Below are positions 1 through 5,901 of a DNA stretch of 8,609 nucleotides, in pieces. Under the pieces are notes generated by a model, which made no database searches, was not told where the DNA came from, and was given only the letters and a program-made list of their open reading frames with translations. Origin of the DNA: Gemmatimonadaceae bacterium (lineage in GTDB: Bacteria; Latescibacterota; UBA2968; UBA8231); assembly GCA_002726335.1 (NCBI GenBank), contig PBSR01000168.1, positions 1 to 8,609 of the forward strand. The letters run 5' to 3'. Every line of letters starts with the position of its first letter. Within the stretch, counting starts at the first letter, position 1. The position numbers were made by a program, and so were the translations under genes.

Positions 1-30
1 GATCGTGAACGAACCGAACGGAGGGCAACG

Positions 31-792
31 ATGAAGCTGGAATCCAAGCGGGCGATAGTTACCGGTGGAGCCTCCGGAATCGGCCGGGCGATCTGCCGGG
101 TTTTCGCCGGTGAGGGCGCTTGGGTGGCGATTGCGGATATCGACGAGTCCGGTGGCAGCGTGACCGCCGAACTGATCGCCGGCGACGGTGGGGAAGCCTT
201 CTTCATTCCCACCGACGTATCCTCGGCTGCGGCGGTAGAGCAATTGGTTCGAGAATCGGCGGACCGTATGGGCGGTATTGACATTCTGGTTAATGATGCT
301 GCGGCCTTCGTATTCGGCCGCATCGAAGACGTCACCCCGGCCGATTGGGAGAAAGTCTTCGGCGTCAATGTTATCGGCTCAGCGAACACTGTCCGGATCG
401 CACTGCCCTACCTAAAGGATTCGGCCGGAGCGTCGATCGTCAATATCGCTTCCGTCAGCAGCTTCATCGCTCAGCCCGGCTTCGTCCCGTACAACTCCTC
501 CAAGGGCGCCCTGCTGCAGTTAACCCGCTGCCTCGCGCTGGATCTCGCCGAGCACGATATCCGTGTGAACTGCGTGTGTCCCGGATCAATACTTACTCCA
601 GCTACGGAGCGTCACATAGAATTTGAAGGCATTGACCGAGATGAATTCTTGAAGACAGCAGGAGACCGGAGCTTTCTCAAGAGACTTGGGACTCCGGATG
701 AGGTTGCATACGCGGCACTGTTTCTGGCTTCGGATGAAGCATCGTACGTAACGGGCACACATCTCGTGGTTGATGGGGGCGCAACCGTATGA
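31..792 (+). CDS. SDR-family NAD(P)-dependent sugar/alcohol dehydrogenase
   Basis: A classical short-chain dehydrogenase/reductase of 253 residues, the normal family length. Visible motifs are the cofactor-binding TGGASGIG at residues 11-18, an acidic residue after beta-2 (D36, IADID) favouring NAD over NADP, NDAA at 88-91 in place of the usual NNAG, N113, and the catalytic set S141, Y154 and K158 (YNSSK). The C-terminus GTHLVVDGG is typical. The ATG is preceded by GGAGGG at 20-25, a good ribosome binding site. The stop overlaps the next gene (ATGA), so the two are surely co-transcribed. Beside a COG3618 lactonase-like gene and a mutarotase-like ORF, it is plausibly an L-fucose or L-rhamnose dehydrogenase, or a 2-keto-3-deoxy-fuconate-type dehydrogenase; the substrate is inference. 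Codons from about 586 to 750 are poorer in third-position G/C (about 42% by hand) than residues 2-71 (about 71%), suggesting a mosaic gene. Confidence 0.93.
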   Translation: MKLESKRAIVTGGASGIGRAICRVFAGEGAWVAIADIDESGGSVTAELIAGDGGEAFFIPTDVSSAAAVEQLVRESADRMGGIDILVNDAAAFVFGRIEDVTPADWEKVFGVNVIGSANTVRIALPYLKDSAGASIVNIASVSSFIAQPGFVPYNSSKGALLQLTRCLALDLAEHDIRVNCVCPGSILTPATERHIEFEGIDRDEFLKTAGDRSFLKRLGTPDEVAYAALFLASDEASYVTGTHLVVDGGATV

Positions 793-905
793 ACGCCACC
801 GCGGGCGATGCCGAATTCCGATTCGTCGACGCCCACGTGCATTTCTACGACATGGGGCATCCGCGGCTGCGCTACGAACACTGGATGCCCGATAGGGACC
901 ACCCC
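751..905 (+). repeat. Direct repeat, intact copy (SDR end + amidohydrolase start)
   Basis: This 155-base stretch covers the last 14 sense codons of the SDR, the ATGA overlap and the first 39 codons of the amidohydrolase. It recurs in the same orientation at 3282-3435 with, by hand alignment, four substitutions, one 2-base deletion and one 1-base insertion. This copy is in intact genes; the other is broken. Confidence 0.95.
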
Positions 906-1679
906 TTTCTTGGTGCCCAGACTCGCAAGCTGGGTTCACGGAACTACCTGGCCGAGGACTTTCTGGCCGACGCCGCGCCACACGGCATGGTAAAGGCCAT
1001 CCACGTCCAGGCGGCGATCGGGTCCGAAGATTCTGTCGACGAGACCTCGTGGCTGCAGGAAGCCTCTTGGCGCACCGGTGTGCCTCACGCCATCGTCGGC
1101 TATGTCGACCTGCGTGCCGCTGACGCCGAAACCGAGATTGAGCGTCACCTGGAGAGCGGCAATCTCAAAGGCATACGCGACTTCAGCCACGGGGACTACC
1201 TAGTCAGTGATGAATTCCAGAGGGGGTTCGGACTCCTCGGCAGGTATGGATTGATTTCCAGCGTCGCCGCGCAGTGGCAGGATCTGAAGAAGCTGGCCAG
1301 CCTCGCCCGTGCCCACCCGGACATCACGATCTTGCTGGATCACGCCGGGTTTCCATCCGAGCGGACTCCGGAGTATTTCGACAATTGGCGTTCTGGTATC
1401 GCGATTGCCGCTGGCGTTGAGAACATAATCTGCAAGATCTCTGGCCTAGGCATGGGTGATAACAGCTGGACCGTCGAGAGTATCCGGCCCTATGTGGAGA
1501 CCTGCATCGAGCGGTTCGGCCCACAACGATCGCTGTTCGCCACCAACTGGCCGATCGATGGCTTATGGAGCAGTTACGGTGCGGTGGTTGATGCCTATCG
1601 CGAGATCACCGCTGGCTTTAGCGCGGACGAAATCGACGCCCTGTTCGCGGGCAACGCGGAGCGAATCTATGGAATCTGA
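789..1679 (+). CDS. Amidohydrolase 2 / COG3618-type lactonase-like hydrolase
   Basis: A 296-residue TIM-barrel metal-dependent hydrolase of the amidohydrolase superfamily (Amidohydro_2, COG3618). Visible features are the N-terminal metal motif DAHVH at 14-18, the strand LLDHAG around H185, the ICKISG strand around K216, the C-terminal FATNWPID at 250-257 (family form SNFPV/SDWP), and the closing NAERIYG typical of the family. Characterised COG3618 members include L-fuconolactonase and L-rhamnonolactonase as well as 2-pyrone-4,6-dicarboxylate hydrolase. Next to an SDR and a mutarotase-like ORF, sugar-lactone hydrolysis is the best guess. The ATG overlaps the SDR stop by four bases and a G-rich stretch at 775-779 can serve as ribosome binding site. 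A broken copy of the first 117 bases lies at 3320-3435. The gene is intact and of normal length. Confidence 0.9.
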   Translation: MNATAGDAEFRFVDAHVHFYDMGHPRLRYEHWMPDRDHPFLGAQTRKLGSRNYLAEDFLADAAPHGMVKAIHVQAAIGSEDSVDETSWLQEASWRTGVPHAIVGYVDLRAADAETEIERHLESGNLKGIRDFSHGDYLVSDEFQRGFGLLGRYGLISSVAAQWQDLKKLASLARAHPDITILLDHAGFPSERTPEYFDNWRSGIAIAAGVENIICKISGLGMGDNSWTVESIRPYVETCIERFGPQRSLFATNWPIDGLWSSYGAVVDAYREITAGFSADEIDALFAGNAERIYGI

Positions 1680-1745
1680 CCGATCATGAGCGCGCCATAC
1701 CTGGTGCTACAACCGAGCACACCTTGCCGAATAAGCATACTTTTC

Positions 1746-1759
1746 TCCGGTAAACCGGA
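1746..1759. promoter_or_regulatory. Operator-like dyad TCCGGT-aa-ACCGGA
   Basis: A perfect six-base inverted repeat separated by two bases, TCCGGT at 1746-1751 and ACCGGA at 1754-1759, lies 67 bases after the amidohydrolase stop and just before the mutarotase-like ORF. The loop is too short for a stable hairpin and no T-run follows, so an operator is a better reading than a terminator. Function is unproven; such a dyad can arise by chance in GC-rich DNA. Confidence 0.2.
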
Positions 1760-1795
1760 CGGTCTTCAACGGAGTCGGGCCGGTGGGACGGCCAT

Positions 1796-2119
1796 TTGTT
1801 GGCTGCCCTCCCTCGGATTCAAAGGGAATACGATCGATCCCATAGGGAAATTCGGCGCTCGGTCCTCGACGCAATTCGGGCAAGCGGAATGAAGACCTAC
1901 AGCATTTCTCAGGATGGGACGAACCTCTACTTTTGTGACGAAGCGGAGGGTTTTCGTGACTCGATGGCAGTTCTCAAGCAGGACCCGGAACAAGCACGCC
2001 GGAATCAGGCCCATGATCACTGTTTTGAGTCCGCCTGGGGTTCGAAGTCCGGAGAGGCGGAGTTTGCCCGATTTCCCGAGGTGTCCCGACTTGAAGTCGG
2101 TTCGGAAATGGAGGGTTAG
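1796..2119 (+). CDS. Degenerate L-rhamnose/L-fucose mutarotase-like protein (RhaM/DUF718)
   Basis: The translation resembles the small RhaM family of sugar mutarotases (usual length about 100-110): a helix REYDRSHREIRRSVLDAI, then ASGMKTYSIS, a strand NLYFCDEAEG, then a helix with DPEQARRNQ. The family His (in RSHRE) and Tyr (in KTYSI) are present. The WPE after the His, the WW pair near residue 70 and the terminal EVFHL-like strand are not recognisable, so it may be decayed or a divergent relative. Start is uncertain. The TTG at 1796 has no ribosome binding site; the open frame reaches back to 1754 without ATG or GTG. A GTG at 1783 in another frame, with GGAG at 1771-1774, would give MGRPFVGC and would join this ORF after a one-base frameshift near 1805. 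The stop sits directly before the next ATG. A mutarotase would supply the right anomer to the dehydrogenase. Confidence 0.6.
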   Translation: MLAALPRIQREYDRSHREIRRSVLDAIRASGMKTYSISQDGTNLYFCDEAEGFRDSMAVLKQDPEQARRNQAHDHCFESAWGSKSGEAEFARFPEVSRLEVGSEMEG

Positions 2120-3127
2120 ATGGGCAAACTGGGAGCCGCAATCTGGGGAGCTGGCAACGTCTCCGCCGAGCATCTCCGGGCATACGTGAAGAATCCGGAT
2201 TGCGAGGTGCGAGCGATCGGAAGCCGCAGTGCCGGGTCCGCCGAGGCTAAGCGTGAACAGTTTGACCTTGACTGTCCGATCTACACCAACTACGACGCGT
2301 TTCTTGCCGACGCAAACATCGACATGTTTTCGATCTGTACCCCGGCTAGCCGGCATGCTCGCGAGACAATCCTTGGCGCGGTGGCCGGAAAGCACATGCT
2401 TATTGAGAAACCGGTCGCCACGAATCTTGACGATCTGCACGCGATGGCCGAAGCCGTGGCGAGATCCGGAGTTAAGACTGTGGTCAGCTTCGTGCTGCGC
2501 TGGAACGAGATGGTCGCCAATGCAAAGTCGCTGATCGCATCCGGCGCGCTCGGAAGGGTTTTCTACGTGCAAACCGATTACTGGTACTCGTCTTCATTCG
2601 GGAAGACCGGTTCTGGCTGGCAGGCTCCGCACGATGCCCTGCTGCTGGGCGGTTGCCACGCGGTTGACTTGGCGCGCTACCTGATGGATGCCGATGCCAC
2701 CTCGGTTACCGCGTTGGGCTTTAATGTCGATCCGGACAATACGAGCATGGCCAACACGACGGCGCTGCTTGAATTTGCCAATGGTCGGGTGGGGAAGGTA
2801 TCTGCTATCACCGAGGCCGGGATGCCGTATGTCTTCAATGTGGAAGTATTTGGCACGGAAGGCGCGTTCCGGAATGGCCATCTCTATTCGAACATGCTCC
2901 CCGGGCAGAATGACTGGACGTTCATTCCTTCGATCAGACCGTCGAGTGGCGACGTGGCCCATCATCCTTTCCAGAAGCAGATCGATCACTTTGTGGACTG
3001 CGTCCGGCATGATCGGGACTCACACGTGGATCTTGCCGATGCGGTCAACACGCACGAGGTGTGCTTGGCGGCGGCGGTCTCGATCGAGCGCGGGAACAAG
3101 AAGGTCGGACTCCTGCTCGAGGAATGA
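2120..3127 (+). CDS. Gfo/Idh/MocA-family oxidoreductase
   Basis: A 335-residue NAD(P)-dependent sugar oxidoreductase of the glucose-fructose oxidoreductase / inositol 2-dehydrogenase / MocA family, of normal length. The N-terminal Rossmann fold shows GAGNVS at 10-15, SICTPASRHA at 71-80 and the hallmark EKP at 96-98. The C-terminal domain carries GGCHAVDLARYLM at 177-189, where H180 and D183 match the usual catalytic GG-H-x2-D site. Its ATG follows the previous stop codon with no gap, and GGAGGG at 2110-2115 is a strong ribosome binding site, so it is translated in the same operon. The family oxidises or reduces sugars, inositols and related polyols; here it may handle a sugar or keto-sugar intermediate of the proposed deoxy-sugar pathway. 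The substrate cannot be read from the sequence. Confidence 0.92.
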   Translation: MGKLGAAIWGAGNVSAEHLRAYVKNPDCEVRAIGSRSAGSAEAKREQFDLDCPIYTNYDAFLADANIDMFSICTPASRHARETILGAVAGKHMLIEKPVATNLDDLHAMAEAVARSGVKTVVSFVLRWNEMVANAKSLIASGALGRVFYVQTDYWYSSSFGKTGSGWQAPHDALLLGGCHAVDLARYLMDADATSVTALGFNVDPDNTSMANTTALLEFANGRVGKVSAITEAGMPYVFNVEVFGTEGAFRNGHLYSNMLPGQNDWTFIPSIRPSSGDVAHHPFQKQIDHFVDCVRHDRDSHVDLADAVNTHEVCLAAAVSIERGNKKVGLLLEE

Positions 3128-3163
3128 TCAATTCACCGGCGGTGCTCTGTTCCGGGCTGATGG

Positions 3164-3323
3164 CCCGACCGCGATGGGTTCTTGCAGACAGCTGCCGACG
3201 CAAGTTTCTTGAACAGGAATGGCACACCGGGAAGTCGCCCACGCCGCTTTCTTCCTGGCGTCTTCCGGGGCGTTCTTCATCACCGGCACACATCTCGTGG
3301 TTGATGGGGGCGCAACCGTATGA
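3164..3323 (+). pseudogene. Remnant of an SDR C-terminus (frameshifted)
   Basis: The reading PDRDGFLQTAADASFLNRNG from 3164, then TP, then after a 2-base deletion at about 3230 EVAHAAFFLASSGAFFITG and THLVVDGGATV, ends at TGA 3321-3323. This aligns codon by codon with residues 201-253 of the SDR at 31-792 (IDRDEFLKTAGDRSFLKRLG, then TPDEVAYAALFLAS). The 2-base deletion falls in the codon matching Asp223. Nothing upstream of 3164 resembles the rest of an SDR, and the frame has a TGA at 3158, so only the last fifth of the gene is present. Nucleotide identity to the intact gene is about 63% before 3282 and about 96% after it. Its codons are GC-rich, like the N-terminal part of the intact SDR gene. 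It cannot make a functional enzyme. Confidence 0.85.
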
Positions 3324-3435
3324 ACGCCACCGCTGGCGATGCCGAATTCCGATTCGTCGACGCCCACGTATTTCTATGACATGGGGCATCCGCGGCTGCG
3401 CTACGAACACTGGATGCCCGATAGAGAACCACCCC
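3282..3435 (+). repeat. Direct repeat, broken copy
   Basis: The second copy of 751-905, about 2.5 kb downstream, about 96% identical. Identity begins abruptly at 3282 and ends abruptly after the CCACCCC at 3429-3435, beyond which the sequences have nothing in common. Its 2-base deletion (GC missing after position 3369) shifts the amidohydrolase frame and it also carries one extra A near 3427. Confidence 0.95.
3320..3435 (+). pseudogene. Remnant of the amidohydrolase N-terminus
   Basis: A truncated copy of the first 39 codons of the amidohydrolase at 789-1679, again overlapping the preceding SDR remnant by ATGA. The first 17 codons match except for silent change. A 2-base deletion then turns DAHVHF into DAHVFL followed by TGA at 3377-3379, removing the second metal-binding His of the HxH motif. 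In the shifted frame the DNA continues to match up to 3435 and then stops matching. It encodes at most a 19-residue peptide and is not a functional gene. Confidence 0.92.
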
Positions 3436-3495
3436 GGGACTAACATAGTGAGTGGTACAGACATTGGGGACAGGCAAGAGTAGGTCGGGCCGAGT
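3436..3495. other. Unexplained 60-base spacer, possibly an insertion-sequence end
   Basis: Between the broken repeat and the lipoprotein ATG lies a stretch unlike its surroundings, with the words CATAGTGAGTGGTACAGACA and TTGGGGACAGG. Short phrases of this sort (a GGGAC motif, GTGAGTGG and ACATTGGGGACAG) recall the ends of some insertion sequences, but no transposase, no partner inverted repeat and no target duplication are visible in this window. The lipoprotein start has only a weak AGG at 3482-3484 and no clear promoter was found. Confidence 0.2.
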
Positions 3496-5550
3496 ATGAA
3501 CTCTCGTGAACGTATTCGTGGGACCCGGATATTCCGTGTGCGTCTTGCACTATGTTTCACAACCGTACTTATGTTGTCTGGAATATTGATTGTTGGATGT
3601 GGGGCGGGGCAGGATCAATCTGCCGCCCCACCCTCCGCTTCCACCTCGACTCCCACTTCCACCCCGATTCCCACTTCCACCCCACTCGCCGCTTTACCCA
3701 CAGTCTCTGTGCCTGAACAAGCATCTACACCATCCACGAACACATCAGATCGACCAGCATCGAACCCACTTACAGCGATCATCGATGGTGGCGACGCAAA
3801 CCTCAAAGATTGTGTCCGTCAAGTCCTCGGTGACGAGCGCTATACCGAGCTTGTTTCACAGCCACCCGCTGCAAAGGACATGGAACTTGCCGGACCATGC
3901 TTGGTCGGCGAGGAACCTCCCAGACAGAAGCAAGACGATGCCGAGAAGTCAACGACGGACGCGAGACCAGCATCCAATCCGCTTGTAGCAATCATCGATG
4001 GAAATGATTCGAATCTACAGGATTGTGCGCGGCGTGCGCTTGGTGAAGATCGATATCAAGAACTACTTTCCAGGGCTCCGACCGAAGAAGAGATGCAGAT
4101 AGCAGGACCATGTTTAGCTGGCGAGCGCCAGGCAGGTTCCCAGGAACGGGAGCAGGGAGGACCTGGGCGCTCCGGCGGAGAGACAGGCCCGGCGTCCAAT
4201 CCGATCGCCGCAATTATTGAGGGGGATGATGATTCCCTCAAGCTATGTATCCAGCAGTCTCTAGGTGCCGATGTATATGAACAGTTGCGTTCTCGTCCAC
4301 CAAGCCAGGCCGAAATGGAAATTGCTGGCCCATGTTTGACGGGTAATCGAACGGCCCTGGAGTGTCCTGCCACAAACGATGTCACTAGCACAGCCTGGGT
4401 TCTTGAAAACACATTGTTCGATAGGCACTACTGGGGTATAGAAACACCACGTGAAGGACGCCAGGGTGCCTACGAGGGCACCGGTTCCGCAGATCCCCGG
4501 GTCATACAGCTGCCCGATGGGCGTTATCGCATGTACTTTGCTGGGGGAGACCTGCAAGAGGTGACGTACGTATCGACTGCGACGTCGACAGACGGTGTCA
4601 ATTTTTCCCTAGATGATGCCCGTATTCTTGATATTCCGAAAGGGACCAACGGTGGTGGGGCCCACACTTCCTTTGTTCCATTAGATGACGGTAGTTGGCG
4701 GGTATATGCGAGTACTAGGGGGATAGAGGATCGGCATATTCTCAGCTACAAGGCTGAAGACGGACTGCAGCTCGTTCAGGAGCCCGGGAGGCGTCTCACC
4801 CTAAATGAGGTGGGTGGAGGCGATCTTATGAGCCCATATGTCATAAGAGACCCTGCGGGAGGCTACCGGATGTTTCTTACCAAGGCGCCCTACGCCGAAA
4901 AGATAGGCCAGGTTGGAGGGACCTCAATTACCTGGATAGTGAGCGCGATATCGGATGATGGGTTGAATTGGACTATGACTGACCAGGTCATTGATAAGGC
5001 ACAGAGGCCGTCGGTCCTGGTCAATGATGATGGAACCATTGAACTCTGGTTCACCTTCGGAATGAATGCGGGTCTCTTGCGTATGAAAGACGTAATGCAT
5101 GATGGGGACTTGTCCATGAGTGAAATTGAGTTCATGAACATAAAAGCGGGGGACGTTGACGTGCACCGTATTGCTGGTGGTGGGTACAGGGTATATGGAG
5201 GATTTGGCAACGTTAACGAGGGCGGATCAATCCGGGTTTTGCGAAGTGTAACCGTGCCGTGGCGAGTTGAACTGGTTTACCTTGGAATGAATCGGGATCC
5301 GGAAGGTGAAATACTGGGGGTATGCATCAGTGGGACGTCTGATGAACCAATCAAACTGGAGGCACACCTTAGCCTTAAGGAGCGAATTCCGATTGACACG
5401 CGTATCGTAAATCCTGTGGATTTCGCACCGTTTAGCACCACGCTAATTCATGTAGGAGATGAGGCATATAGGGATGTATGGTTAACCGTCACCAGCGGTG
5501 ATTACGTTCAGGAATTTAGATTAACGAATTATGTTCCAACGGTTGATTGA
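3496..5550 (+). CDS. Lipoprotein: three Cys-pair repeats plus GH43/GH32-like beta-propeller
   Basis: A 684-residue predicted lipoprotein. A basic N-region (RIRGTRIFRVR) and hydrophobic stretch lead to a lipobox IVGC with the lipidated Cys at residue 35. Residues 43-70 are a Ser/Thr/Pro linker (TSTPTSTPIPTSTP), common in Chloroflexota surface proteins. Three copies of a roughly 50-residue module follow (87-135, 158-206, 232-280). The rest, about 297-600, contains blade-like motifs such as VIQLPDGRYRMYF (336-348), YVIRDPAGGYRMFL, VLVNDDGTIELWF and HRIAGGGYRVYGG, matching the five-bladed propeller of the GH43/GH32/GH68-like superfamily. The last 85 residues look beta-rich and may be a small sandwich domain. 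A clear catalytic acidic triad was not identified, so carbohydrate binding without hydrolysis is possible. Surface sugar binding would fit the upstream sugar genes, but that link is inference. The start is the first ATG giving a full signal peptide; its ribosome binding site is weak. Confidence 0.85.
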   Translation: MNSRERIRGTRIFRVRLALCFTTVLMLSGILIVGCGAGQDQSAAPPSASTSTPTSTPIPTSTPLAALPTVSVPEQASTPSTNTSDRPASNPLTAIIDGGDANLKDCVRQVLGDERYTELVSQPPAAKDMELAGPCLVGEEPPRQKQDDAEKSTTDARPASNPLVAIIDGNDSNLQDCARRALGEDRYQELLSRAPTEEEMQIAGPCLAGERQAGSQEREQGGPGRSGGETGPASNPIAAIIEGDDDSLKLCIQQSLGADVYEQLRSRPPSQAEMEIAGPCLTGNRTALECPATNDVTSTAWVLENTLFDRHYWGIETPREGRQGAYEGTGSADPRVIQLPDGRYRMYFAGGDLQEVTYVSTATSTDGVNFSLDDARILDIPKGTNGGGAHTSFVPLDDGSWRVYASTRGIEDRHILSYKAEDGLQLVQEPGRRLTLNEVGGGDLMSPYVIRDPAGGYRMFLTKAPYAEKIGQVGGTSITWIVSAISDDGLNWTMTDQVIDKAQRPSVLVNDDGTIELWFTFGMNAGLLRMKDVMHDGDLSMSEIEFMNIKAGDVDVHRIAGGGYRVYGGFGNVNEGGSIRVLRSVTVPWRVELVYLGMNRDPEGEILGVCISGTSDEPIKLEAHLSLKERIPIDTRIVNPVDFAPFSTTLIHVGDEAYRDVWLTVTSGDYVQEFRLTNYVPTVD
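3754..4335 (+). repeat. Three tandem protein repeats with a cysteine pair spaced by 29
   Basis: Each copy starts with PASNP(L/I)xAII(D/E)G, has a first Cys in a (D/L)C motif, then LGxxxYxxL, then a polar helix ending in EM or ME, and closes with (L/I)AGPCL. The Cys pairs are C106/C135, C177/C206 and C251/C280, all exactly 29 residues apart, consistent with one disulfide per module outside the cell. Copies start at 3754, 3967 and 4189. They are clear at protein level but diverged at DNA level, so the duplication is old and under selection. The module resembles unnamed Cys-pair domains seen in Chloroflexota exported proteins; I cannot give a family name. Confidence 0.85.
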
Positions 5551-5793
5551 CGGAATCCGTTGATTTGCCTTCCTTTGCGATCGGTTCACCTCTAGGCCTA
5601 GTTGACGACGTATCTTGCGGGCGCGGGCTGGCTCTGATTCCGCTGCCGCTGCCGAGTAATGAGCATCTATCCGGCGGGCTCTACGAGACGTCGGTGATGG
5701 TTATGTCGGTGCGGAATCTGGGGTTGCTGGCCGTGTTCGGGGGGCTGGTGCTGCTGGCCCGGGCTACTCCCGACCGGGCAGGTTTGTTGACGG
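5551..5793. other. Spacer after the lipoprotein without a convincing gene
   Basis: This stretch follows the lipoprotein stop directly. It contains a weak inverted repeat CAACGG/CCGTTG (5537-5542 and 5557-5562, loop 14, no T-run) and a ten-base palindrome CTAGGCCTAG at 5592-5601. Base composition changes at about 5625 from mixed to GC-rich. No RNA gene or promoter was recognised. Its second half carries the possible membrane-protein fragment listed separately. Confidence 0.4.
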
Positions 5794-5816
5794 TTACGTC
5801 CCCGGTCCTATCTTGA
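5637..5816 (+). pseudogene. Possible membrane-protein fragment
   Basis: One frame reads IPLPLPSNEHLSGGLYETS, then SVRNLGLLAVFGGLVLLARA, then TPDRAGLL before a stop at 5814-5816. The second part would make one good transmembrane helix and the sequence reads like protein rather than noise. However, no start with a ribosome binding site is visible: the only upstream option is a TTG at 5547 inside the lipoprotein end. The last 23 bases overlap a minus-strand fragment. It may be the remains of a small membrane protein, or chance in GC-rich DNA. I do not recognise the family. Confidence 0.25.
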
Positions 5817-5901
5817 CGTAGAGCTTCAGCGGCTCGCTCTCAAACCAAGCCACGAGTTCGACGAGCATCGAGACGCGAACGATGTACTCCCCGGGCTCAT
5901 C
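5794..5901 (-). pseudogene. C-terminal fragment of an unidentified protein
   Basis: On the minus strand the frame from 5901 to the TAA at 5794-5796 reads DEPGEYIVRVSMLVELVAW, then FESEPLKLYVKIGPGT. The alternating pattern (GEYIVRVSM, PLKLYVKIG) is what one expects of the last strands of a beta-sandwich domain, and it ends at a natural stop. It lies in a different frame from the DUF4185-like remnant that ends at the overlapping TGA 5897-5899. The simplest reading is a deletion that fused the middle of one gene to the end of another. I do not recognise the family. Confidence 0.5.

Noticed and set aside
1766..2572. Minus-strand ORF of 268 codons across the mutarotase-like ORF and Gfo/Idh start
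   Set aside because: No ribosome binding site or recognisable domain; opposite strand of genes with clear family motifs.
3045..3560. ORFs on both strands over the 3128-3495 region
   Set aside because: They cross the frameshifted SDR/amidohydrolase remnants in wrong frames; the homologous frame is broken.
3640..3700. Short tandem DNA repeat of the CCACTTCCACCCC type as a CRISPR-like or VNTR array
   Set aside because: It encodes the Ser/Thr/Pro linker of the lipoprotein; the repetition follows from the protein composition.
5537..5562. Inverted repeat CAACGG/CCGTTG around the lipoprotein stop as a terminator
   Set aside because: Only six pairs with a 14-base loop and no T-run after it; too weak to call.
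5592..5601. Palindrome CTAGGCCTAG as an attachment or binding site
   Set aside because: A single ten-base palindrome without partner copy or context; likely chance.
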